DNA of 64,000 bases from positions 8,534,001 to 8,598,000 of the forward strand of contig NC_087119.1 of NCBI RefSeq assembly GCF_963855985.1. Reading direction: 5' to 3'. Below the pieces are notes generated by a model. It had not been told where the DNA came from. It did no database searches and was given only the letters and a program-made list of their open reading frames with translations. Position numbers and translations under genes: made by a program. Origin of the DNA: Ostrinia nubilalis (taxonomy: Eukaryota > Arthropoda > Insecta > Lepidoptera > Crambidae). Positions 1-10,440 of this stretch are shown piece by piece; position 1 is the first letter of the stretch; each line of letters opens with the position of its first letter.

Positions 1-861
1 ATTATTCAACACCGATAGCAAGTTGACTCAATTCTATTTAAGTAATTAGCTATCGATCTTGATCTCTGTGGCTGTAACTTTCAGGCTGTAAACCATTAAT
101 TTAACTGTCGATTTCAGGTATTAATATTCTTGTTACTTTCCAGTCAAAATCTAGAGTTTAGAGCTTTCGTTCAGTCGTAAAACGCTTCTTATGAATTTTG
201 CCGTATCTACACAAAATATTTTTTATGCAACAACTGTCATGTTTGCCGCCAAAACAAAATGGCGGCAAAAGAAGTTGTCCTACTTACCTTCAAGTTGGCC
301 ACCCTGTGGTTGACCTTTGTTAGATGTCCATGAGTATTTTTTTAACATGTCCAGGGGACCTTACGTACTTACGGCTAACTAAGTAGGTATGTAAGTATCT
401 TCTGTCTATAACATAGCAAGCTAAAATAATATGGCCAATTTCTACTTATTTATACCCTTACTTAGGTATGTAGTTAGTTATACAGTGCGTCTTGTCACCG
501 GTGTTCGACCCGTTAGGGCGCAATAATAATTTTATCGACAAATCCACTGTAATAAAACATTTAATCCCTACTTTTAAAAAAAATTAGCTATTTCATTTTT
601 TTGGGTGTCTGAGTCCGGATGGATTCATTTATTTAGCAATATTCACCGATGTACAGAACCTATAAGCATTAAAGTGAATTCATTCGACAGCTAAAAGAGT
701 AGGCAATAAGTTGATATCAAAAGCTCCCATTATTTAAGAAACACTAAAGGTAAAAAAATAATTAAAAATAATGCTTATTTTAAATTTTCAATGTTACAAA
801 AAAACTAGACCGTGTGAACATTATCTTTTTTTCACTTTTTAGATGCACCAAGTCCTTACCT

Positions 862-1031
862 AAGCCTAGGCGCAGACCAACGATTTTTAATCGGCTGATA
901 GTTTAGTCGGGCAGTTAATCAGTATGGGCGGGCATGTATGGAACTGCGCACATTACACCGATTGATTCCAATATTTAATTCTCATATAAATTATTATCCG
1001 GCCCAACTATCGGCCGACTAAAAATCGGCTA
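862..1031. mobile_element. MITE fragment, CGCAGACC-ended family
   Basis: Begins GCCTAGGCGCAGACC and contains a GGCTGATAGTTTAGTCGGGC block, with an inverted counterpart near 1003-1029 (CCCAACTATCGGCCGACT). Other copies lie at 46063-46234 (complete) and 9712-10118 (interrupted). The right terminal repeat is missing here because a second small element (1031-1214) abuts it. No coding capacity, so a non-autonomous DNA transposon is inferred; the superfamily is not determined. Confidence 0.6.
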
Positions 1032-1214
1032 AAACTGATGTTAAATATCTTAACTTTAAGTCAATTAGTCTAGGCATAGTACTAGGGGGCGGGGGCACTT
1101 ACTCGTATTATCGGCATGAATTCACGTTTGATAGAGTCATCAATTAAGTTAATCATAACGCCTAGACTAAGAAGGTTGTTGACTTAAAGCTAAGGTATTT
1201 AACATCAGTTTTTC
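1031..1214. mobile_element. Small foldback MITE
   Basis: Two arms of roughly 45-50 bp face each other: AAACTGATGTTAAATATCTT at the left and its near-perfect reverse complement around 1185-1212. Both arms carry a TAGTCTAGGC block on the inner side. The spacer is short and non-coding. It sits at the broken right end of the neighbouring MITE, which suggests a nested insertion. The exact ends and target duplication could not be fixed. Confidence 0.55.
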
Positions 1215-1301
1215 TATGATATTGTACATTACGAGTAAATATGTGTTAATTTATTCGAAGAAACTAGCTTCAATCTTACTTTTACTGAATACTATCTAAC
1301 G

Positions 1302-1440
1302 GCCGCCGCAAAATCTCATCTTAGTGAGCACCTACGTTCTAAAAGGAACCCCCATGCAAAATTTGAGACTCCTAGCACTTGTAGTTTCTGAGATTTCGTG
1401 ACGAGTGAGTGAGCCATTGACCTTTCGCTTTTATAGATTA
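1302..1440 (+). repeat. SINE-like retroposon, 5' truncated
   Basis: Shares a long tract (TTAGTGAGCACCTACGTTCT through the CTTTCGCTTTTATAGAT end) with the more complete copy at 58801-59003. Only the GGCCGCCGC remnant of the head survives here. The A/T-rich AGAT-type 3' end is typical of the lepidopteran SINE-like families I know, but the family name is not certain. Confidence 0.6.
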
Positions 1441-1655
1441 TAGATGTTAAAGTTTGTGTGGATAGAAGGATGTTTGTTCCTCTTTCACGCAGAAACAACA
1501 AACGGATTTTGATATAGGACCTATTACTTACTATTTGGTATTTTTGTCAATTTATTAATTTAACAAATCACAACGATAGTGTCAAGTAAGTCGGTTAATC
1601 TTTGACAAACTGAATTTCACGCGGGTAAAGATATAGCAAAAGCTTTTACCATTTT
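1440..1655 (+). mobile_element. Decayed Helitron (non-autonomous)
   Basis: Matches the Helitron at 2946-3157 in order: GTTAAAGTTTGTGTGGAT, CTCTTTCACGCA, CGGATTTTGAT, then GACAAACTGAATTTCACGCGGG. The 3' hairpin is eroded (GGGTAAAGATATAGCAAAAGC), so this copy is probably dead. Confidence 0.55.
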
Positions 1656-1733
1656 TCAATCGTAAATAAGTACATTAACGTTAAGACGTGGGAATCTTTT
1701 AGGGTATTCATCGAAGCACAAAATGATTTTTGT

Positions 1734-2388
1734 TATCTATACCTACTCGTACCTACTTATAATAAATCTGTAGAGAGGTCAATTCTGTACATGAAATATA
1801 TTTTCAAATTAACTATCAGGGGGTGATTAAATTAGTGATCGATACTGATGCCAAAAATGCATTCAGTAAAATTGTTGTCCGTCTATCTGTCCATCTGTAT
1901 GTTCCTTATAGAAACAAAAACTACTCTACGGATTTTAACGAAACTTGGTACAATTATTCTTCATACTCCTGGGCAGGTTATAGTTTATTTAGGAATTCCC
2001 ACGGGAATAGGAATTAGCGGGAAAATCCTTTTGTATGAAAAATCTAAACCGCTTAAGTTAGACGCTTGAAATTTGGCATGTAGGTACCTTAATAAACTTA
2101 AAGCTTAGTTACACTAAGGAATTCCCGAAATTCCCACGGGAACGGGAATTAACGGGAAAATCCTTTTGTATGAAAAATCTAAACCGCTTAAGTTAGACGC
2201 TTGAAATTTGGCATGCAGGTACGAGTACCTTAGTAAACTTAAAGCTTAGTTTCAACAGGATATTGCAAAATTCCCACGGGAACGGGAGTTAGCGGGAAAA
2301 AACATTTGTACGAACAAATCTAAACCGCGTAAAATAGATGAAGGGGGTAAAACGGGATCCACGCGTACGAAGTCGCGGGCGGCCGCTA
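1734..2388 (-). repeat. SINE-like retroposon, minus strand, with internal tandem duplication
   Basis: Read on the minus strand it starts at 2388 with TAGCGGCCGCCCGCGACTTC, the same head as the copy at 58801, and ends near 1734-1760 in an AT-rich tail (TTTATTATAAGTA). Between them a block of about 130-145 bp recurs two and a half times, around 1990, 2125 and 2270; each unit carries ATTCCCACGGGAA and GCGGGAAAA. The duplicated body is the unusual part. Confidence 0.55.
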
Positions 2389-2945
2389 ATAGGACTATAA
2401 TAACAAGGAAACACCACTTAAACTGAATTTTTATCAAGTTGTTAGCTGAATTGGGTCATTAACCACCAACTTCTTTCACAGATGAAAGCCTGAAATGTCG
2501 TAACTACTGCTTTCACTTACGTTAAATTACTGCTGGAGTTAGTGTCAAAAATAGTTTATAGTTAAAATATTTTTTTTAATGGACTGATGTTTTAACCTTT
2601 TTATATTATTATATAGTTAAAACCAATCTTAGCCGTTTCACTAAAGTTTTTTTATTTTATTTAGATATTTTTATACTCCTGCATACCTACGTCGTCGTGA
2701 GTGCACCTTATTTTACAACAGTAATACCATACATTGTAGAGTTTGAACAGTTTCCTTTACTCAATCTTACTTCAAAACACATTTTAATTTTTTTTATACT
2801 TATTAATATGATATTGGATTAATAACTACGTCCAACTAACAATGTTATTTATACATTGTTATCTACCACAAGTTTCCCTTAAGTTTAGCGTAGAGTAAGC
2901 GCTAAGTACCTACCTAATAATCGTATGAAATCGCATTTAATAATA

Positions 2946-3157
2946 TCCTACTTCCTACTATTCATATTATAAATGCGAAAGTTTGTATGGATGTCTGGAT
3001 GTTTATTACTCTTTAAAGCAAAAACTGCTGAATGGATTTTGATAACCCTTTACAGTATTATTGTTTATAACCCAAAATAATATACCTATAGGCTATAATT
3101 TATGACGATCTCTGACAAATTAAATTTCACGCGGGTGAAGCCGCGGGCAAAAGTTAG
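2946..3157 (+). mobile_element. Helitron, non-autonomous (Lep1-like)
   Basis: Starts TCCTACT after a host A and ends in a GC hairpin (CGCGG-gtgaag-CCGCG) followed ten bases later by TTAG and a host T. A TC start, a short hairpin a few bases before a CTRR-type end, and insertion between A and T are the established marks of Helitrons. It has no Rep/helicase. Other copies are at 1440 (decayed) and 53868-55859 (interrupted). Calling it Lep1-like is from memory. Confidence 0.7.
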
Positions 3158-6100
3158 TAATAACAATATATGAAATACCTACATTGCATTCTAATTATAT
3201 TTGATCCCTGCAAAAAAGAATCCGTTGACCATTTAGTCATGCGCCGCGCCCCGCGGCCGACGACACAAGAAGCGCCGGAAATGCTGCCAAATGTAAAAAG
3301 ATCTGTAAAAAATAATCCCCTGACGTCCGGATTTTTGCAAGAATAGATTATTGGCTTTTAAAATATAATCGCCGATTATCTCTTGATCCTTTTTGCAGTA
3401 TCCGCAAAGACCAGGAATTTAAAAGCACGAAAATTGACTTCTATTTTGTGAGAATCTTTGCAGTAACGAACAAACTAATCGTTATAATAAGTTAAAATGT
3501 TACAGAAAAGTACAAGATTTAAGCTCTACATTCGTGGTCGGCTGGTTAAAGTGATCTGTTGAATTAAGCTTTTGGTTCGCTTTTGGAGCTTTTACGCAAT
3601 TTTTTAAAGATTGATTGTAAAATAAAACAATTTTAAAACTGGTCTACTCAACTTTTCAGCTTAAAAGAAACCGAGGTGGAGTCGGAATGTTAAGAAATGT
3701 TTTCTAAAACTATCAGAAACTGAAAAGTAGGGTTTCACGAAATACTTGTACTTCACGACAAAGACTTTTTACCAAGATATTTTATAACCTCGATTAATCA
3801 CACTATTACAATTAATCAGTTCTTAGGTAATTAAAGTATTATACAAACAGAAAAGACAAAAATCTTTAGGTTATTTCTGAAAACTTTTTCAAAAGCTATA
3901 ATTTTAGGCCATCGCTGGCTGGCTTATAAAGCCTGAAAACGATTTTTCACGGAATTATTAAACAATTACAAATGCTCATTTGCCAAAATAAATATACGTA
4001 TAGAAAGGCAATGATAATAATGATTTGTGCCGTAACAGTGTTTGTTTGTCGCAGGTATGACGGTACGAAGATAAAGCGGGAGGCAGTGCGCAGGGAACAG
4101 GGGTGTCCTTGTGATGACGACGCACAGCACGAGCTGTGATGTGCTGTTGGCTTAACAACAGCACTCGGACTCTACACTATGACCGTCTCTACACCATAGA
4201 GGTTCATTCATAGTGCCACAAGACTTTTTAGTATGTATATTCGCTTGAAAAACTAAGTATTGTATCATATACTTAACTTTTCTTAACCATAAGTCATGTT
4301 AACGCATGATTAACAAAAACGCGCTGTAGATTTGTATATTTTAATCAATTGAATATATTCTTATAGTATGACACTATTCCGAAGTAGAAAGTAAATTATC
4401 AGCAAATCAACAATTTGGTCATTGATTCCGTTTATGACAATATTATATTACAGTATTAAGCATGGGAGTGTTTATCAATTATGTAAATATATTACTGTCG
4501 TTTAAATAGTTTTTAATTTCTAAATTATAGTATATTATAAAGCTTTACAAATGTTTAGTTAAGATATTTAAATTCTAGTCTATTCATTGCTAAGTTCGTG
4601 ACATTGTAATATTGAAAGTGAAAAAGTTTCTGGTGGTTCTTAGTTAAATATTCATAAATTAATATAAGTACTATGGCATTTTCAAAATATGGTTATTATG
4701 TAAAATGTGTGTTCAAAGTTGTATCTAAACACTTAATTTAGGCTACACCTGGATTGAAAATGATATAATGTTTGGGTCATTTAAAAAACATTTAAAAATA
4801 ATACTTTAATGATGAGTGTGTATTTTATAACTAAAAATAAAATATTATCCAAAATAATCAAGTCATTTTATAATATTTCAAGATAGCTAGGATAAAAAAT
4901 ATTCACGGTACCATGATTCATAGTATCTGTCAATCAATCAATTTTAATGAATCATGTTTAATTATGTAAGTTTCGTAAACTGCAAATATTTTTTGTTACA
5001 ACGATTTAACATAGTAAGATAGAAGAAGTAAATACCTAAATACTATTTAAAATTGTTCATTATGAATTAATTCATAACTAAGATGGACACTGCATTCTGT
5101 CGTATTTTGGGTTCATTATGTCATTGTAAATGAACTTGCCAGATGCGTACCATGCATGCATAAAATTAACTATCTTTATTTTACCATTTTTTCCTTTATG
5201 CAGTCTCTTTGTGTGTACTTTTATGTATGACCCTACAAGCCATTCCAAAATTATAATATGTATCTTACATGTATAATATTTATCACATCATGTCTGTAAG
5301 TTATTGATTTGTTTAATAAATGTGCACACTCATATAGACTGAGCATTTTCTACTAAGTTTATTTATTTGAAAACTTTCAATAGTATCTGTAAGGAGGCCG
5401 AATGTAGGCGTGTAGTTTAGCTAAGTATTCTGAGATATTTAGAGTAATAGGATCAATAGCATAGCCAGTAGATGTTAGCCACATTTATTGTTATGAATTT
5501 CAGACTAAGTACATTTGACATAAGGATGTAAGTATTTGAAGTGTGGGATTAACTTGTGATTTCTTGCATAAATGTAAAATAACAGTTTCTAACGTATTCG
5601 ATTCTATTCATTCCTATACTACAATCTGTAAAAGCTACCTTTTATGGTATCAAAGCAAAAAGCTCGATGAAGCTACGTACGTTTTCTTTCACCTATATGT
5701 AATCAAATAACTTAATTTTTCTACTTTCGTGATGTATTTTGCAGTTGTCTGACGTTCTTGCCGTTTACCCAATTTTAGTATACTACATACATTGATAGTT
5801 ATCAAGTGTAAACATAGAATTAACTAGCATTTGTATTTCTATTGATTATAAAGGCTTATTCAAACACAAAATTGTCGCGAAACAACGATAAGAAGTAGCG
5901 AAAGAGTGATAATGGAATGGGCCAACTTCTTTGAGGTAGTAAAAGGAAATTATATTTTCATGGACCAGACGTCGGTACCTTTGTATAATTAAGAAATGTA
6001 CAGTAGGTACATATAAATTAATTTCTTTTGTCCGTACTACAATTATATCGTATGAGTAAAAATTAATGTGAGCCTAGCGAAAACTTATTAAACGACAAAA

Positions 6101-9100
6101 GTTGTTTCAGAGAGACAATTAGGTAGGTATAAGTAAAAAAATATGACTTACCTACCTATGTACTTCCCGTACTATGCCTACATTTACCATATTGAATTTA
6201 TGAATGTCTGAATAAGCCTTTACATTAATAATTATGCCATATTTCAATACCTATGCGTTTTAGTTTTAATACAGTAATGATTTTACATTTTTGAGTGCCA
6301 TCAACAATGCGCTATATTCCCACCGCACAGAGCTCATTCTCCGTGTGCACATCAAATCATAGCTAATTCTTTAAATTATACATTTAAATTAGTATCTACA
6401 TAGCCTATAGGTATATTCATTGTGCAATGGCACGAAATTTAACTGTACTTAGATGATTTATTAGTTAATAACTTTGTGATAATTACCATAAATTGTGTGT
6501 ACATAAATGTATTTAAACAATAAATGTTTATTTGTATTTAGCATAATAATGACGCTAATCCATGTTTTTTATTTTAATTTGAATGATATACCTTATTCGT
6601 ACACGTAGAAGAAAGTCTAGGCTAATAATGAAAGAACTTTAAACCTATCCAATGTAGAGATGTCGTAGTCTTTATGGTTTTGTTTTTATAAGGCGGCTAG
6701 AGAATGCACAATCAAAAAGATTCAGACTGATGAATCGAAGTGAATTCAAGTCTCGTATACTCTACTAAGAAATAAAAGTGTTTCGTAGAATATTCTCTGC
6801 ACTCGATAAATCTTTAAGTCCATCGATTAAATTACGACAAAAATTTCAAGTGTGGCTTCTTGAATGTTTGAATAATTTACTGACGTTTGTTGAACTGGAA
6901 TGAAACCGAGGAGTGGCCACTTTGTCAGTCCGACGTGAGACTCGATGATTCATCATTATCGTGGAAACTCAAACGATTTTGGACCGTAAAAATACTGTTC
7001 CTTAATTATAGATTGTGTTATGGAATTCATAACGTATTATGCGATTATCCTCTTTAAATAAATTCTCGAAACGCGGGAAACAATTATGTTCATAAATCAC
7101 GAAATATGTCAAAATTTTGCTAATACAGAGTCGCTTGCACCGATATCGATCAACGCGTATAATCAAGATTTTCACCTTCTGCTTTCGTTCAGCTGATAAG
7201 TCATCAATCCTTTTCTCTGAAATGCTGCGTTTCCACGGCATTGTGTTACAAAATATCCAGATTTCCGAACACTGTAGCGATGTGTGCGCAGGAGACGTTT
7301 ATAGCCTGAGAAACTAGCCGGAACAACCGCGAGCGAGGCGTAAGGATTACGTTCAATTGTGATTTGTTTCTATCGTGGGATTTCCAAATTAACATAAAAT
7401 ACGGCGCCGGAAAGCGGGGGCCTATTATTATGATCTCTGATCTGCACCAGGTTTCAGGAACTGAAAAACGAACGCCAGCGAACTTCCAGCTTGATTTAAT
7501 TTACCTACCAATAAGAATATCAATCCGCGCTTTTTACAAAACACGTAGGCAGATTGTTTTGTGTAATCAATCGGTGCAAGCTCGTTTCAGCTTTCATTAA
7601 CAACGGATTTTAATCAAAGTAGCAAGACCCGACTGAAATATAATTAATTTACACCTACCCATTTAATGTAGGCACTAAAACAATGATTACCTACTTGCGT
7701 ATGTCATAATAAAATTGGTTAGTGATTTTTTTGTACCATTTTGATTTGAGTGAGGCCATTAGTAGGCACGTATAGTAAGTCCTTTTAAATGTTACTGAAT
7801 ATCACCAGCCTTCAGATCGTGTAGGTGGTTCTCAATGGGTGATTTGGTAGACCTCGCATTCCTGTGTTGACAAAAAATGAAGTGTCATTTCAAGGAACCC
7901 AACCTAGGTTTCCAACAATGGGCGCTTCTGACCAGATGGCGAGAGCTGTCGATCCAGGGTTACTTCGAAACGCTGTTTTCGTAGTTTTTGGTCTATTTGT
8001 CACCGTCGCTCATGCTATCTCGCTATACGTGAGAGAGATGGCAATATAGAATCTTCGGATAACGTTTTTCGGAGTAACCCTGCAGCTTATTTGTTTGGCC
8101 ATGGCGAGATGGTGAAGGTCGGTGGAGGTCCACTTACGGTGGTCAACGTCAAGTGGGTCTGTCAGCGGCGGCGAGCAGGCTGACGTAGCACCACCCGCGT
8201 TGATGGTATGAGATCAAGCACCTATAACTTTTATGTGAGTAAAGTTGGTATTACATTTTTAATTTGGTATGTAATCCTCTTGTCATTAATGTAAAGTTTT
8301 CAAGGCTTTATTGCAAAAAGTTTTTATTGAAAAAATGTAGAGTCAACGTCAGCACATAAACTACACATTTTTGGTGCCGAATTGCACTTATTACTATTTA
8401 ATTATGCCAAGGTTAATGCCATCGTCAGCACATAATAAGGGTTCCTTATCAGGACTACGGAACCCTAAAAAGATAAGCAGTAATTTTACTTACGAGTAGG
8501 TACATGCATCGCTTACAAGTTTGAATTTCGCTGAAAAAGCTTGGGAATCTGAAAAATAGACACTTTTGTTTACTTCACTTTCAAAAAGAGCTAATTTATA
8601 GGGCAAAATTATTAAAAACAAAGCTAGGTAATTATCATGCTTCATGATTATAAGATGGTTGGTTGCACACATAGTAAACAAGTATCTCTAGACTCTATGT
8701 GTACGGGCTCACCGCACATAAACTTGAACATTTCTTACTTGACCTCGTTTAAATTTAGCTAAGTTAGCTCTACGGCATTGCTCGTCACTATGCATTACAA
8801 TATTGGTGAATTCAATAAATCAATGTATGTTCAACACTCGTCGGGTTTGGTTATAAGCTCTACTCGGAGTCACCACCCAAGTCAGCGTTGCTATACTATG
8901 ATTAGATAAACAAAAAAGGCAAACCGTGTTTGAATTACTTGGCGGGCGATAGTAGTGACCTCCCCGTGGTGCTCCCTGGAAACGGTGTCCTGCATGCGGT
9001 AACGCAGCATCAGGCCCGGCCTGCTACTACTTTTCGGTGAAATCTGTCAATCAATTGACGATGCGACGCAGTACTCGCTCTCACTCTTGTGGTCCTTCTC

Positions 9101-9258
9101 AGGATAGCGAGATGACAAAGCAACTCGGTGGTGACTTTCGTGGTAGTTTATGGATAGCGAGATATCGGTGGGATCATTGGATCCTTTTAAGAAGCCTTTG
9201 GACGTAGATCCGGAGGCGGTGTTGGATGACAAAAATAGAGATTTCTGTTAGGTAGGTA
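3158..9258. other. Non-coding stretch without recognised gene
   Basis: AT-rich sequence with only short random ORFs. None has the length, composition or splice context of a real exon. There is a short GC-rich patch at 3240-3290 and a fragment of the GGGTTCCGTA interspersed repeat near 8430-8470. Nothing else can be supported. Confidence 0.5.
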
Positions 9259-9356
9259 CTTCTTCTTCTTTGCCTGGCCCTTTTCCATTTTATTTGGGGT
9301 CGGCCCTCCGTGTCATGCGTCTCCAGGCGGCTCGGTCCTGGGTCCACTTGCTGTTT
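9259..9356 (-). pseudogene. 3' end of a non-LTR retrotransposon
   Basis: Read on the minus strand, the sequence translates in one frame to KWTQDRAAWRRMTRRADPK followed by a stop, then AATGGAAAAGGGCCAGGC and a short (GAA)n tail. This is the C-terminal end typical of lepidopteran RTE-like reverse transcriptases, here 5' truncated to under 100 bp. Confidence 0.6.
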
Positions 9357-9711
9357 ACTTGTTAGGTAGGTGTTTGTGTTAAATAATAACTGTATGTTTT
9401 GCCCACGCGCAAACAAATCAAATCTTGCAGTTTTAAGGTTAGCTTGATCAAGACGCAGCGTCACGCGTCAGCAAGCTCGCCAACAAATCACTAAAAGATG
9501 ACTTTGTGTCTGGTGTGTAGTAAACAATCTAAAACACTCCGGACGCATTCACAAGTGAGCAGTTAAGTATAACTTGTCTTCTATACTATACATGGTTTCC
9601 GGGTTATGGGTTCCATTTACGTAAGTATTTAACTATTTTAGTAACAAAATTGGTACTTTTGGGACGTTCAACTTTCTTTTGTTTCCTGTTGTTTTAAGAT
9701 CTAAGACACCC

Positions 9712-10118
9712 CGCAGACGACTTTTACACGGCCGATAGTTTGGTCGGGGCTGTTAATCAGTTAAAACTTGAATGGAAGAATGCACATACAGGGTGGCCAA
9801 AACAGTGAGGTCTAAAAGAAAAATTTAGATTCCTTACAGCCATAAAATTTTAAAATATCACAAAATTGACTACTAGGTCATAAAATTTTAAAATATCACA
9901 AAATTGACTCTATCTCCTAAACTAAGCACAATCGTATTACATACATGGGGGTGATTTAGGTACACCTTGATGTAAGGAATCTAAATTGTTCTTTTAGACC
10001 TCACGTGCTCACTGTTTTAGCCACCCTGTATTATTATTATTATGACACTGTTTGGTATCGATACAAAGAAGCCGACCCAACTATCGGCCGACAAAATGTC
10101 TATTGTCTGCGGGTGTCA
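9712..10118. mobile_element. CGCAGACC-family MITE interrupted by another MITE
   Basis: Left part 9712-9788 (CGCAGACGACTTTTAC, GGCCGATAGTTTGGTCGGG) and right part 10031-10118 (CCCAACTATCGGCCGACAAA, then GTCTGCGGG) together form one copy of the family seen at 46063. They are split by the CAGGGTGGCC element at 9789-10028. Confidence 0.6.
9789..10028. mobile_element. TA-targeting MITE (CAGGGTGGCC ends)
   Basis: Terminal inverted repeats CAGGGTGGCCAAAACAGTGA / GTTTTAGCCACCCTG extend through AAATTTAGATTCCTTACA. A TA dinucleotide flanks both ends (9787-9788 and 10029-10030). A 240-bp non-coding element with TA duplication is consistent with a Tc1/mariner-type MITE. Inside, a 36-bp-scale direct repeat (CATAAAATTTTAAAATATCA) occurs twice. 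Confidence 0.7.
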
Positions 10119-10193
10119 TAATTATAAAGAAACAGTACAAAATCGACCAACTCATTTTCAAAAAACTTTTGCTTGTTGTCAAAGATGAATTGC

Positions 10194-10440
10194 AATCATC
10201 ATCATCATCATCATCAACAGCTCTTTACAGTCCACTGCTGGACTATGAGCCTCCTCCACTATAGTGGAGGGTTTTGCCATAATCTCCACGCTAGGCAGGC
10301 GGGTTGGAGATCGCAGTTTAAAAGATTGATGTTTTTCAGAGAGCGCTGCTGCCCATTCTCTGTTTGATGTGTAGTCCCTAAGTCGCCTCTTACGACACCC
10401 GCGGGAAGAGTAGGGGTTGGTGACAAATGTATTCTACTCT
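10194..10440 (-). repeat. 3' tail of a non-LTR retrotransposon
   Basis: On the minus strand: GTCGTAAGAGGCGACTTAGG, then a GCAGCAGCGCTCTC block, CCAACCCGCCTGCCTAGCGT, the palindrome CCTCCACTATAGTGGAGG, CAGCAGTGGACTG, and a (GAT)n tail. This order is characteristic of a very common lepidopteran LINE 3' untranslated region. No coding part remains. Confidence 0.65.

Noticed and set aside
7864..8049. 61-codon ORF with a hydrophobic C-terminal part
   Set aside because: No splice context, homology or codon pattern; similar pieces recur near 9040-9150, so it is probably repeat DNA.
10196..10214. Microsatellite (ATC)n encoding a His run
   Set aside because: It is the tail of a minus-strand retroposon, not an independent repeat or coding sequence.
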